Part shown: positions 20,501-35,500 of the stretch, one piece after another | How the letters are laid out: the number at the start of each line of letters is the position of its first letter | Numbering within the stretch: the stretch's first letter is position 1 | Assembly: GCA_028284675.1 (NCBI GenBank) | Contig: JANQRI010000021.1 | Span: 113,178-177,177 of the forward strand | Direction of reading: 5' to 3' | Length of the DNA stretch: 64,000 nt | Source: Gammaproteobacteria bacterium | GTDB lineage: Bacteria > Pseudomonadota > Gammaproteobacteria > HTCC5015 | The notes under the pieces: model-generated | The model's input: only the letters and a program-made list of their open reading frames with translations | Database searches by the model: none | What the model was told of the DNA's origin: nothing | Made by a program: the position numbers and the translations under genes

Positions 20501-23500
20501 CAGGTCGTCACCGTCACCACCAATAAACGTTAACAGGGTTAATGTACCCGGTGCATCAATCACAGTAAACGTATCATCACCATCTCCGCCGACAACCGTC
20601 AACTCGGTCACGCTACTCAGATCAAGTACGGTGCCGTTAATTATCAAAGTGGCACCATCAAGCACATATTCATCAGAGCCGCTGGTACCTTCAATAACCC
20701 GGATTGGATCGATGATAGCACCGGCTTCGAACGCTTCGATAGTTTCATCAAAGAGTACATTCTTACCGCCTACTGAAAAAACTTCGTCAACAGTACCAAA
20801 GATACCGGGAGGCAAAACCAAAGTATCAATGTCAATACCTGCCATACCGGTATCACTGATTTCAACAGCCGGATCACTGAGCCCTTCAGAAATCCCGAAT
20901 CTATCAGAGCCGAGTGCACCATCCAAATAAACCTCGTCTGCAGACGAATCCAGCAATGCAATTTCGTCGTCGCCCCCACGGCCCGACACGCGTAAAACTT
21001 CAATACCAGTATAAGTAAGCGTATTCGCATCAAGAGAAATTTGTGTATTATCGACAAGCAATCGATCGTCTGTATCACTGCCCAACACAGTCAGCTGATC
21101 ACCAGTGTCGGTACCGGTATCTGCCACATTCACACTGCTAACAGAACCCATATTAACGGTAATCTGGTCGGAACCACCAAGACCATTGACGCTGACACTG
21201 CCAGCCCAAGCTTCCAGTTCAATCGTATTGCCAGTGGCACCACCGTTGATCGACGCGTCCTCTATATTGCCAACCAACAACTCATCCAAATCGTTGGCAA
21301 TTATACGATCAACGTTAAGCCTCCAGTCTGCGTCAGCATTGACCACAAGTCGATCATTGTCATCACCACCATCGATAACAAACGCGCCTTCGACTTGCTG
21401 ATAACCAAAATCCGCGCCCTGTGGAATTTCATCACCCACCTGAGCATCACCAAAGTCTCCAAATTCAGTAAAACCATCCAGCCCTGGCGGTGTTAAGTTA
21501 TCGGATAAAATAGTGATCGTATCCTCGCCCTCACCGGTATTGATCTCAAAATTCTGCAGACCAAGTGCGGTTAAGCCTGCTTCTCCAATTGTCACGCTAT
21601 CATCGGCAGAACCGGTGCGAACCTCAACATCTGGAATGTCGAAGAAATTAATACGTGCAAGCTCCTCACCGCCAACCATGCCCGTTAGCACATTAGCCTG
21701 CGCGCCGGCCAGGATAAGCTCATCGCGTACGACTGTTGTGACGATAGTGGGTGGAGATACTTCACGAAAATAGACATAACCGGCACCGTCGGTGTCAATC
21801 AATGATGACAAAAAGAACCGCCCACCGGCACTGTCTTCGAAATTCACTATTCCATCGGGCCAGGCATCTTGAATTGATTGTGGCAATTGATCAAAAGTGA
21901 TTTCTTCCGATAGTTGCCATTCCTGACCATTACTCCACAACAGCCTTACAGTGTCATCGTTATAACGTATAAGAATGGGAAGATCGCTTAAATTCCGATT
22001 TTCCAAATCAGAGAGGATATCCTCTGCAACAGTTTCTGATAGCAAAAGCAACTCATCACCGACTAAAATATCGGGACGCCCACCAAGTTGCGGTGCTCCG
22101 AGCATCGCAGTATCGCCGCTTAAGGCCACAGCATAGCCGAGCTGATCACCAGCCAAGGTATCGGCACCAAACAATGGATCAACAGCGGTCTCGAGGCGCC
22201 ATTCGCCAAACCTGAAACCATAGGCAAACGCTTCTCCCTCATCAGCACCATCACGATCACGGCCAAAGGCACCGACAATGGCACGTTCACCGTCAATAGC
22301 AACTGCGTGGCCGTAATTATCGCCAGCTTCACCAGTTACGAGTTCAAGCCTTTCAGCTTCAGACCAAACAGTACCGTCACGAGTAAAGATATAAGCCGCA
22401 CCCCTGGAGTCAGATTCACCTGGAGCACCGGTAATCAAGGTATCACCGCTGATGTCAACAGACCGGCCAAAATCATCACCGTTACTACTACCCGTCATTA
22501 GAGTCGCCTGACTCTGCCAGCCGGAATCGCTGTCAACATACACAAAAACTGCACCACGATCATTAAAATCACTCGCACCAATCGCCACTGTATCACCATC
22601 CACAGCGACCGAAGTACCAAAAGCACCGCTACCACTTAACTCTCCGCCCTCTGCAATCACCCAATCACTACCATCTAACTCATAAATAAAGGCCCGATTA
22701 GAATTACTGGCACTAATTACTAAAGTATCTACATCGATATCCACTGCGCTACCAAAGCCATCATCTGTGCTTGTTAACTCGACCTGTTGACGCCAGGATT
22801 CTCCGACGCGCTGAAACACATAAGCACTGTCAATCCCCTCTGCACCAATCACCACTGTGTCACCACTGATAGCCACACTGCTGCCAAATTCACTACCAAG
22901 TGCAATACCATCGGCCTGCAGGGTTGCCTGAAGTTGCCACTGATTGCTCTCATTCTGGGTATAAACGAAGGCTGCACCGCGATTATCAAAATCACGCGCA
23001 CCTACTACCGCGGTATCACCATCAATCGCGATACTGGCTCCCAGTTTGGCAGTTTCCAATGCAGCTGGCGTAATAACATCGCCAACCATTGTCCATTCAG
23101 GACCGCGCTGGCGGAAGTTGTATAGATTTTGATCCAAGTCAGGGTCAGTTGGATCGGAGCCGATCAGGTAATGCCCTTCGCTAATTATGGAACTACCCAC
23201 TCCAAACCGGCGATTATTTATGTCGTCGTTCACCATTTCATTATCAAATGGATCATTCGGGTTATCCGATGAACTTAACCGGTAGGGTTGTAGTGTTAGG
23301 TTCAGATAATTACCTGAAGAAGCATCATAAAGATAGGCTGCACCGGTATTACCACCCTCACCCGGGGCGCCAATCAGCATACGATCACCGGCTATGGTAA
23401 TCGCATCCTGCTCTGCAAAATCTCCTCCTGGTTGAATATTTTGTGATGTAATGGTCCCACTTTCATTCCAGTTATTACCGGAACGCGTGTAAGCATGAGC

Positions 23501-26500
23501 AACACCCACATCATCGACATTTATAGTCAATGGAATACCAGGGGGAATGCTGATACCAGCAGAAACTCTCCCTTCTGCACCACTATAAAATCTGCTGGAG
23601 CTATAGGCTTCAACTACATGCCCTAATGAACTCTCAGTCTCACCCAAAAGTCTATTACCTTCATCATCGAGAAAAATGGGTCGCAAAGGCCTTTCATTCC
23701 GAATATCAATAAGACCATTGGAATCTCTAACATTGACTCGCCAGGGTGAATACGACGGGCTATTCAAATCGTAAACTGCAACTGCAGATTCACCCGGCGC
23801 TCCAACAAAGACCTGGTCACCGACGATATCAACCTCAGCACCCCATCTAGAGCCTTGCAGTAAAGAGTATTCTTCTCGCAATATATCATTAAGAGGATTG
23901 GATCCTAGAGTTGTGACCACATGAGCATTCCGGATAAAAGCAAGGTCAGGGCCAGCAAGAGAGAAAGTCGCAGTAAAATCAGAAGTATTTGAAGATGTAA
24001 CGTTTGCTCCGAACTCACTAAGTACTGCAATAGTATTTGGGGAAACCCTTACCCTCTCATAAACAAATTGATCCTGAAACATGGTTCTATCTATATTAGG
24101 CGTGTGCTGAACCCATGGGATATATTCCTGCCATGTGGGTTCTATGTCCGTTCTTATGGTAATTCTTCCTACAACACCAGTGTCAACAACTCGTACCAAC
24201 GTATCTGTAAAAAGTTCGACCGTGGAATTCAAACGTACATTAAGCTCTGTATCCCAAATTGTGCCAACAATCATATCGTCCACATTCATCCAGGAAGGGA
24301 TAAGCCTTGTTACTTGTCGATTAGTGTCATTAGATATAAACTCGCCACCTCTACTATCGCCACGCCTATCAAAAAGTATGACTCCCATACCAGGAGCAAG
24401 CCTTATTTCTCTGCCTTCATTTTGAATAGGTGTATGACGACCGATTCCATAAGATACCCAATTACCGTTTATATTTAATTCCACTTGGTTCCAACCTTCC
24501 GGCTCATCGAGGTAGGAAGTAACTTCAGGCAAATCAAACTCTGTACCTAGTAAATTCAGTCGGTTCGGCATTAACAACTGATCATAAGTCCAGCGATTGG
24601 AAGCAGTTAATCGAAAGGTATGGACAACCCCGGTATCTCCAAGATCCACTCTATGGTTTGGATCCCTTTGATTAATTGAGTAATACTCCAATTCCGCCTC
24701 TTCAGCACCAACAACCAGAGTTGATCCATCAATCGCGACCGATGAACCGAAGTGGCCGTTGCCATATGAGGTTCCAAAAAGGGTTGTGCGAAAATTTGAC
24801 CAACCATCACCCAAGCGGTTGTAAATATATACCCGATTCTCGCCTGGTGCACCAATCACCAAACGGGTGCCATCAGAATCAATATCGGCACCGAAACCAT
24901 CGCCGCCGGTAAAAGTGTTCGATGAGCGCCAATAGAGCCCTTCGTTCACAAAGCTTAATACCGTATCCGATTGCTCTGCCGCGACAAACAACGTACGAGT
25001 GGTGGAATCATAATGGGTAAATTCACCAAAACCGTCTATATCACCAAGCAAGATTTCTGCACGCAAGTTTTCGTTTGTAGCATCCGGAATTACATTATCA
25101 GTAGTATATGTAAGGAAAGCACCGATATCGGCACGAATGATTTGGGTAGTTCCACTGCTGTCATCGGTATCATTAAAGCCCGGCATACCAACCACAACCC
25201 GCGGACCAGAAAGAACTATACCTCCCAGAACCTGCGGACCAGAAAGCGCTATACCCGCACCAAAGTTATCGGCTAACGGTGCGTCAGGATCACTACCGGC
25301 AGGCCGATCGCTCATCAACCGCCCAGAACCACTCGAACCGGTCGAACGGGTCCAGGTAGGACCGTTGCCGGAACCCTGATCGGGCAATTCATAGAACATA
25401 TAGGCTGCACCTGCATCGGTTGCGCCATCAACGCCGGGGTTCGGCCTGCCATCGTAACCCGGTGCACCAACCGCCACATAGTTTCCGTTAATCGCAACCG
25501 CCAGGCCGAAGCGATCACCTGCTCTGCCTTCATCGTCGGCATCCGCCTCGGGCAGACCACCATCGGCGGTCAAGCGTGCGATCCGGTTCCATTGATTACC
25601 AACACCATCAAAGACAAAAACACGGCCCTGATCAGGGCGATCTCCTGCAAAATCACGATTGATATCCAGGCCATCCCATAGTGGCGCACCAACGACGATC
25701 CGACCGGCGTCCATTGCCAAACTGTAACCAAACGCTTCACCACCATCTTGGCTATCGGGTTCAGAAGCTGTGAGCGTGGTACGAAAAAACCAGTTTGAAC
25801 CAAACCCTTGATAGACAAAGGCACTGCCTCTACCCAGGTGATCGGGCGCACCGATCGCAATGTGATTATCCGCTATCGCAACAGCCCGGCCAAAATCAGA
25901 ATCAGGGGTAGACAGGCGTTCTATTTGAATCCAATTAGCACCCCTACGCTCGAAAATATAAGCCGCGTCGTTATTATTTGTATCAACACCTGGAGCACCA
26001 ACAACAATGGTGTTGTCATCTATAGCAACAGAAATACCAAAAGCATCACCGGCTGCAGCATCAGCAGCTGTAAGTTTTGCTACTTGCTCCCAGTTACCGC
26101 CGCTACGTTCAAACACATAAACTGCACCTGCATTACTGCCTAAGCCATTATCTTCCGGCGCACCGACAACCAAACGACCGCCATCAATGGCGACAGAATA
26201 ACCAAAGCCCTGACCGCCACCATTCGCACGATCTTCCGGGTAGAGCTTGGCCTGCTCAACCCAGGCACTGCCAATCCAACGATAAACAAAGACAGCGCCA
26301 TAATCAGCACCATTAAGCTGAGCACCCAGCACCATTGTATCGCCATCAATAGCCATCGCGTTGGCCTCAACTTCAGGCCTACCCGTTATTTCATTAATAC
26401 TTACTGCGGCGCCAATATACTGTGGTTCCAGGGCCTCAGATATCTCTAATTTAGTCTCCTGAGTCCAGCTGACGACACCATCGATAGTAACCAGTTGCAA

Positions 26501-29500
26501 AGACAATGAAGACAGGTCCAAGTCCTCGATAGCGATTGTCTCGACGACAAGATCCGCCGCATCATCCGGTGTAATAACTTGAAAATCCGGCAAGCCGTGG
26601 ATTACGACCGGCTCAACACCGGTAATATCAAATTGACTGTTAGCCAAGTTAAAGGTACCCGCCCGCGCTTCTGTGCTGCTTGGCGTATATGAGCCTCCTG
26701 TTGTTTCACCATCACCGGCAACCCGGAATCTGTCGCCATCACTGCCATGCGTGCCACCATTAAAAACTACGTTATTGTCGCCGGCTGGCACACCAAACTC
26801 AAAATCTGCAAACAAAATGTCATCACCTTCCTCACCATTCAATACCGCCTGGTTACTCTGTAGATCGACATCATTCTCAACATTGAAAGTATCTTCACCT
26901 TCACCGGCATAGACGGTGATGTCCTGGCTATATTGACCGCCAAACAACTGGACCACATCATCACCGCTTCCCAATGTGACACTGATTCTCTCTGCCGCAC
27001 GGGCGTTAACATTGAGTGGTGTTTCGATTTCCTCTTCTGTGAGTGGATCCTCATGTGACAATACAACTGTCCCATAATTACCTCTCGGATCTTCACCAAA
27101 GATTTCGGTATAAAGCGCCAAAAATGTGTCCGAGACTCCATCCCCATCCGCATCATCACCTAAATCAATCGCGGGAAAAAGCGTTGCAAAACTATTTTGC
27201 GCAAACCCCAGATTCGCATTCAAAGTACTTGCGTCATCAAAAAAATGAACCTCGTCGTCACCTTCCTGACCGTTGATCAATACCGGTATGCCTTTAACAC
27301 TTTCGGGGGTTGGGTCATCAAGGTCTATCGCAAAGTTATCGAGTGTACGACCGCCACCAGCAACCGGCTCACCGAGATTAATGATATCAGCACCATCACC
27401 GGCATTAACCGCGAAGCTGGACGCCAAACCACCAGTCACGCTCTGATTGCGATGAGTGCCTTCAATGTCGATGGTGTCATCAGCCGAACCGGCATTCAGC
27501 ACTACAACCTCCATGCTTTGATAAAGGATATCGGCCGTGCCCGTACGGTTAACGGTGGTTGTATCAATTGGCCATTCAATACCACTCACAAGCGTCCTGC
27601 TGTCGGTGATTGCATTGCTAACTGAATAAGTCTGCGATGTATCGGTGCTCTGATCATTGATAAACAAACGATCACCCGCTTCGGGACCTTGACCGTCAAT
27701 AATAAACTGACCGGCAATACCATCGAGATCACCCTCAGTCTCGTTACCAGCCGTGGTACCAACATACACATCGTCGAAACCACCTCCGGTTCTTAAAGTT
27801 ACGGTCAAATCGGCGCTGGTCGCGGGCACATAGAAGGTATCATCCTGTGCACCAAGCTGAATCTCGATAGTTGAAGCATTGGCGAAGCTGATCGAACCTG
27901 ACATATCCAAACCACTGACCGAATTGCCCTGGTAAGTGCCGGTGTTAGCATTTTCATCTCCGGAATCATCGACAATGATCGTGTTGTTACCGCCCTCACC
28001 ATCGAGCTGCACATTTGCATTAACAAAGTCCACACGACCAGCGGACCCAGGTTGTAAACCAGTGCCTGTAGAGCCGACTGTGAGTATATCATCACCCTCT
28101 CCGCCAAAAACATTGGTCTGGCCAAAGTCATACACACTGTCTACTTGAAAAGTATCATCGCCATCACCGAGTCTAACATTGACCGCTTCAACATCACTCT
28201 CAAAACTATCAACGCCATTCACTGCTGTTCTTGCAGCATAGTAAATCGCACCCGGGTAGTTGCTGCCGAGATCAGGATCAAAACCCGCACCAAAACGCTC
28301 ATGAGTACTAAACAAAGGATTGCTACCCATGCCCAAACCGGTAATTCCGATTGCGGTCAACTGGTCTGGATCAACTCCTGTAAACGGATTGACCGGTGCA
28401 GTAGCATCACCATATACATCCAGCGTATCGTCGCCGGCACCGCCATGAAACGCAACGATACCACTGATATCGGCTAACGAGTTTTCAGCATTACGCACAT
28501 CAAGTACATCGTCACCGCCACGGCCAAAAATTTCAGCCACTAATTTATCGCCGAGCCCATTAACACGGAACTGATCGGCTTCATTTCCCAGACCTACCCA
28601 TAAAAACCCGGTTTCACCATCGAGGACCGACACATCAATTTGTCCAGCCATATCAAAACCGGTAAGCGTGTTGATATCTGAGTTAACGTCGTAGTTTAGA
28701 GTACCATTGACTGATGTTGTGCTACCCGCCGAGCTCGCATAGACCACATCGCGTGTGCCGCCATTACCGCCCTCCTCAACATTGATAGTAATTGTTGCGG
28801 CGATGGTATCGAGTGTACCGGTCAACAGATCGAACGGCTCAACGTTATCATCGTCGAAAAAACCGTTCGCCATAAACAAATCTTTCGCCGCGTTGCTGGA
28901 CAAATAATAGCGATCCGCACCGCTGTTGCCTTGCAAGGTGAGTTCAGTCTGTGTGCCCTGAATAAATATACGATCATCAGAGAGGTTGCCCTGTAACACA
29001 GTACTGCCACCGGCATTAATACCTGCCGTTCCAATCAGCTGGATAAAATCAATGTCAGCGCCACCCGTGATTTCGACCGTCGGGGCCTGAAGATCGCCTT
29101 CAATAGTAATAGTCGTACCAATATTAAGATCACGTTCATCACCCAATACTCCGTCAAAGTCACCTCTAACCGTCACGCTGGTACCAGCTTGGATTAAAGT
29201 GCTCAATGGAATATTGACATCGTCACCGGCATCAATAAGAACCGAACCATTCAATGCTGAGACTGTGCCTCCATTGACCGTTTCGCCCGTTAAGGTCTGA
29301 CCATTACCGGCCAGCAGATTAAAATCCTCCGGCAACGGAACAGATAAACTACCGGCAATAATGCCCTGGGTATCAAGAACACTTAAGCGAATATCGCCAT
29401 TATTTGATACCACTTCCATTACATCGAGACTGGCATTGATCTCTTTGAGGTAAATGCTTTCATCAACCACTGCATAAAGACGTCCGTCTTCCGGCTCAGC

Positions 29501-32500
29501 AGTACTGATTTGGAGAGAATTGTTCTGCTTATTGCTGCCGGCACCGTAAATCTCAACATCATTATTAATATCACCAACCCCACCACCGTTAACGATCAAA
29601 TCAATATCCCGGGCCTGAATATCAGCCAGATCATCTTGTCCTACTTCTACTACCGTATCGAAAATAGACCCGGCTTGCGTTAACAAAGATACATCCGCCC
29701 GATTCGACGCAACACCGTCCAAAATCAGATCGCCGGTTGTTTCGGTCAGGAAGATACTCTCATTCGCTAATGCAAAGACATCGCCCAAGGTTTGATTGGA
29801 TGAATTGACTTCAAGGAAGTCGGAGGCACTACCAATCCCTGCCATTGCATTGAGCGTGATACTGTTACCAATTAAAAATGGCGTCGCACCATCGTCACCG
29901 TCAATGATCTCGAAGATCGCCCCATCTGCATCAATACCGTTAGCAGTCAAACTGATATCACCTGCCAAGGCCTGGATTAATCGAATCTCGATATCACCAT
30001 CCACTGTGGTTATATCAATGTCACCGATGCGTGATTCAATATCATTGAGAATAAAATCACCATCAACCTCAGTAAGTTGGATATCGCCATTGGTTAATAC
30101 ATCGATCTGGCCATTATTTGAATGGTCAGTATTGGCAGTTAGATCAATACGTGGATCGTCAATATTACGATTAGCAGCAACAACAGTGATATTTTCAGCA
30201 CTGATTAATTCGAAATCAAAACCACTATCAACGGTATCTGCCTGGCTGGTATCGGCAAACAAGCGAAAGTCCAGCGATGCCGGACCGGTTTCGGTATCCG
30301 GACGAAAGCGCTCAAAATACGTTATATTCGGACCACCATTCACTGAGACATTTAATCCCGCAGCTGTCCCGATAGACTCAAATTCCTGCAATGAACTTTG
30401 CAGCAAAATATCAACATCACCCGATGCCACAATATCATCACCATTGAACTGAGCATTCGTACTATTCGTATCACGCAGCCGGCCGGTGAGGTCAAGCCAA
30501 ACATCACCGTCCACCTCTGCGCTGAGCCCGGTATTGCGGCCACTACTGCGAACCAGTTCAATATTGAGTCGTCGCGCATTGGAACCTAAACTGGCAGCGG
30601 CCAATTCAACCGCATTCGCTCGCAAGATATCATTAATGCCGTCGTCGCTGAGAATATCACCACCGGTGTTCTCGATCCGAAGTAGACCAATAGGATTATC
30701 TATAAGACCGTCAATACGAACATCACCGGCTCCCTGGTTCGAAATTATCACCTCAATATCACCGGCCGGCGCCAAACTAGCCACACCAAATTCCAGGCTT
30801 ACACTATCGGCCGCAAGTGAAACGTCCGGTTGCAGGTTACCGTTGGCTAATACGATGTCATTAACAATCAAATCCCTATCCGATTGATTGGTAATCTCGG
30901 CACGGGCAAATGTTGAACCACTACTAAAGATCCCACCTGAACCGCTGATCGTGCCACCTAATGCGATGAATCTGGCAGTCCCAATATCGTTATTGGCAAT
31001 TTCATCAACAGTAATGGTATCACCAGCAATTGTGGACCCTGCACCCATGCCGCCATTAACTGTGACATTATCGGCTACAATCACTTCACCGTTGCTGTCG
31101 ATTAACAATTCCGGCGTAGGGGCAGCCAAGAAAGTAACGTCACCATCCCACTGAATCTCACGACCTGCCTGAGTACTGCCCCGGGTGTTGGTATTATCGT
31201 CACTTCTAAGACCCCTGGCACTGGCACTTGCCTGCCTGGATGCATTGACATCCTGAGTTGATTCCACCAACAGATCTCGTGCGGAGATATTAGCGCCATC
31301 GGCAACAGTAACATTATTGCTGCTGATATAATCGATCCTCGATGTAGCATCGGCATCAGCACTAAGCCCCCTCGCTTTGGCTCTGGTGCGGGATTCCAAA
31401 TCGATATCAGAATGACTGGCCGTGATCGTTACCGTCTCCCCAAAAACCGATGCATTGGATCCGATATTTACTTGTAGAGCGTCATACATAATAACATCTG
31501 CATTTGCACGGCCATCAGAGCTTACCCCTTTGGATTCTGCTTTGGCACTGGCTTCAATTTCCATATCTGCCGCTTGCGCTTGCAATACTACGTTATCGGC
31601 CTGCACTTGGGTTCGACTGCCAATATCAACTCGAGTCGGAGAAGGCGCACCGCTGGAGCCAATAAAAATATCACTTCTTGTATCAGAATCGGAGAATAAA
31701 CCTCTGGAATTACCATCAGTATTTGCATTAACATCGAGACCACTATTCGCACTGATATGAGCATCGTCTGTAGCGCGAATAAGTGAATCATTACCAATAT
31801 CTATCGTTGCAGAATAATCGACGAATGCATCAACATCAGCATCACTTCGATCAAAAAATCCAGCACCCCTGCTCTTAGCCTGAACTGTTACATTACCATC
31901 AGTCTCAGTATTCAAATCAATAGTGCGCTCGGCATTCAATGAAACATTATTTCCGATTAATAGATTACCGGTCGTATCAGCACGGATTGAAGCATTAGCA
32001 TCTCCGAGAGAAACGAGCCCTCCACCACGATTAGAGGAATTTGCAGAAACATTACCAATTGAAGTCACATCAACGTCGATATCTCGGGCACTGAGCTCAG
32101 CACGATCTCCAACACTCGTTCTAACAAAAACCAGTGACTGTGCATCGGTATCTGCTGTATTGACCCGGATCAGACCACCACTGGAACCACTGGCAGACGC
32201 AGTCACAATACCATCTCCGGATGGAGCACTAGCAAAAGCCAAAGCCTCACCTACACCATCCAGAACCTGGGTGCCGCTACCGTTGCTGATAAGATCGATA
32301 ATCAGTCGGTGACTTCCAGTACCCGTACTGGTGAAATCAATGCCTTCATTACTAAGAGTACTAACACCTGTTAAAACCGCACCTGAAATACTGTCAGTCG
32401 GATCCAATGCAATCAGCTGATTATCACTATCACGCAGACTGAAGTTATCAGCATCGATCAGATCGATGTAATAAGTCACGCCATCGCTCAGGCCGCCAAT

Positions 32501-35500
32501 GCTCTGATCAGAAACCCTGCGCAGAAAATGTGTATCATTGCCATCCGCATCTAGGGGTTGACTAAGCGACAAAGGTGTTATCGGGACAGCCGCTATCGGA
32601 GGGTCAACGGTATCGTCACCTTCGACACCAACGGCTTCTTCAAAACTTGCAGCCAATTGAATCTGATCCGGTGTTTCCGGGTCAACGATCACAAAATAAC
32701 GCTCCCCATTAATCAGACCACCAATTTCAATATTATCAGTGGAATAAATGACCTCATCACCGGAGACAAAACCATGATCTGCATCAACAACAATGGTATC
32801 GTTATCAGCATCGGCATCCACAGCCGAAGCAACAAATTCGGTTGCTTGCGGTGCCCGGTAGGTCACCGCCTGGCCGTCGCTAAAACCATGGTCGGTTAGA
32901 GTAACAATATTACCGCTGATTTCCGTGCCATTGAATTCATTTTCCACAACCGTAACTGTAGGATCTATCAGTTTAATTGTTGTGTCATCTATAAAGTTAA
33001 CAATATAATTCCTGCCATTAACCAGGCCACCAATAACAGCAGAACCCTCATCTCTCGAATAAACAACCTGGTCACCGTCCTCTAGATTGTGCGGACTAGT
33101 GAAGCGGATAACATCCTGTTCTATATCGATCAAAGGTGTTTCGCCATCTATTTCAAAAGAATTCAAGCCGACACCAAGCTGCAAAATATTATCACCGACA
33201 GATATAACCCCGTAGTCACGCTCATCAACCAAACCGCCTACGGCCGTTGCTGCGCCATTCTGATCATAGGTAACTGTATCACCGGTAAGCAGACCGTGAT
33301 TATTAGCAAAGCTAATCTGATTATTGGCAAGATCAACATTTGCTGCAGCATCGAAAGTACCGTCGGCAAAGATCGGCGGTTCTGTATCATGGGCTGCATT
33401 GATGGTCAGCGTTCCGCCGGCTTGAATGACAGCATTGTCGTCAATCGTTGATGTAACTGTTGGAAATGCAGTGGCATCAGCATCCAAATTACCCACATCG
33501 ACCAAACCAAGAGAACGGCTCCTGGAAACCGCATCAGCATCAGTCACTGAAAAAGATTGGACGGTGATATTGTCACCGGCTATAACAGTCCCGCCGACAG
33601 TAGTAGATACAAATGGGCTCGTGGTCGCACTCACATCAGAACGACTAATTGAAACTGCACCTCCGTTTCTGGAATCCAAAGCCGCATCTGAGCTACTGTT
33701 ATCCACCGCAGTCACGAGTACCGAAGCCGCTCCATTTCCACTTTCACCATCGCTGACGTTAGCACGTAAAATAGCTTCGGTACGCCCGTTTACTTCAGCT
33801 GTTGGGTCACTATTATTAAAGCTAAATCCAAACGAAATACCTAGTGCATCTACTTCGGCACTCGCAGCACGTGTAACATCTGAGTTTACAGTCAGATCTC
33901 CAGACAGCATGATGTCAGCATCGCCAACTTCAGCCACTGTGTTTGCCGTTACATCTGCATCTGCAGCAGTACCGTTAATTCCTACTAGAAATCCAGCTCT
34001 TCCGGCAAAAGCGTCACTATCGGCGGTATTTTCACTTGAGGCCAATACTGACAGATTACCTACCTCATCATTTGTATTACCAATAACAACGCCGTCACCC
34101 ACACTGGCATTTACCATAGTGTCAATATCAGCCCCTACATTAAGCACACCGGCTGCAGCAAGACCTGCAAAACCGTAGCCCCGCCCATCCACATCCAAAT
34201 CGCTTTGTTGCGTGGCTTCAATAACAACATTATCAGCATCTCTGATAACACTGTTATTCCTCAATCTTGCTGTAGTTTCACTATCAAAATCGACACTCGA
34301 TAAATTAACATCAACTTCTATAAGGCCTGCCGCCCCGGCAGTGGTATCGACAACGCTTGTTCCAGCGCTATCTCGGTCTGTTGCAGAAACAGTCAAGTTA
34401 CCAGCCGCCTCAAGCTGACCATAGTTGCCTAAATAGGCTTCAACCGTGTTATAAATATTAACTTCACTAATTCCGGCACCTACCGCAACCGCCCCGAGCG
34501 CAACACTTCCGGTAGCCTGCTCAACGTGATAAAGATTATTTGCTTCAACCGTGATCGCACCACCAGAAACAATGGATGCACCCGTTGCTTCAGATCCGGC
34601 ATCATCAATGAATGCCGCTGTTATAGGATCATTACTTGTGAGTGCGCCGGTGGCACTTTCTACCGTGGTTCCGCCTATAGCATTGGCTGACTGGCCGGCC
34701 TCTTGAGCAATGGTGGATACCGTGCCATCAGAAGTACTATAGTCAATTGCACCACTAACATCCGGTGTAGAAAATGCCGAGTTGGTCTGGCCTCTTAAAG
34801 TCTCACCACCGCTGCCACGATTAAATTCATTATTAGCTCTCCCATTCGCAGGCGCGCCTAAACTCTGCATTGACACAGCGCCGGACAAGCCGGCCAGACC
34901 ACCTGCAAATGCAATCACTGAGGAATCCAGCTGCCTATTACTATCAGCAAGGATATCCACATCACCTTCAGCGGCAATTTGGGTCTGTGCTCCCACAGCC
35001 GCAACAACCCGATTGCGGATCTTGCCCACATCAACGGTTGCACCCATGCCAAACCCACCGGCAGCTAAAGCACCACTTTCTCCCACAAGTGCGGCATGAT
35101 CATCGGCGCTAATAGTGACAGTTTGTGATGCATCAGGGGAAAATTCACCATCCGCTTGAAAACGTTCGTCTTGATTGATTGTTGAAACCCGGGAACCATT
35201 CTCCACAATAGCTTCGGTGCTGGTTTCAATATTATTGATTACCACTGTACCGGCCAGTGTAAAAACTCCGATCTGGCTGGTTCCGGCAAATACATCTAGA
35301 GACTCCATACTATCGGCACTGATTGTCATTGCACCCACAGCATTGAGATTACTTCCCACTACATTGGTTAAAGTAGAGTTTTCGATAGTATTGACCGCAA
35401 AAGTAGGTGCAATATTAACTACACCGCCAATAAGGCCATTAGTAGCACCGACCGTCGTATCAACCAGTGTTTTATCGTTAGAAACCAGAGACAGGTCACC

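Noticed and set aside
13560..21600. Regularly spaced repeats that could suggest a CRISPR array
   Set aside because: Periods are 27 bp (RTX), about 357 bp and 420 bp in a translated frame; repeats are diverged and coding, without constant repeats and unique spacers.
33426..34178. Plus-strand frame of 250 codons
   Set aside because: Antisense of the beta-repeat region of the giant, no ribosome-binding site and low-complexity Ser/Ala/Thr/Leu composition.
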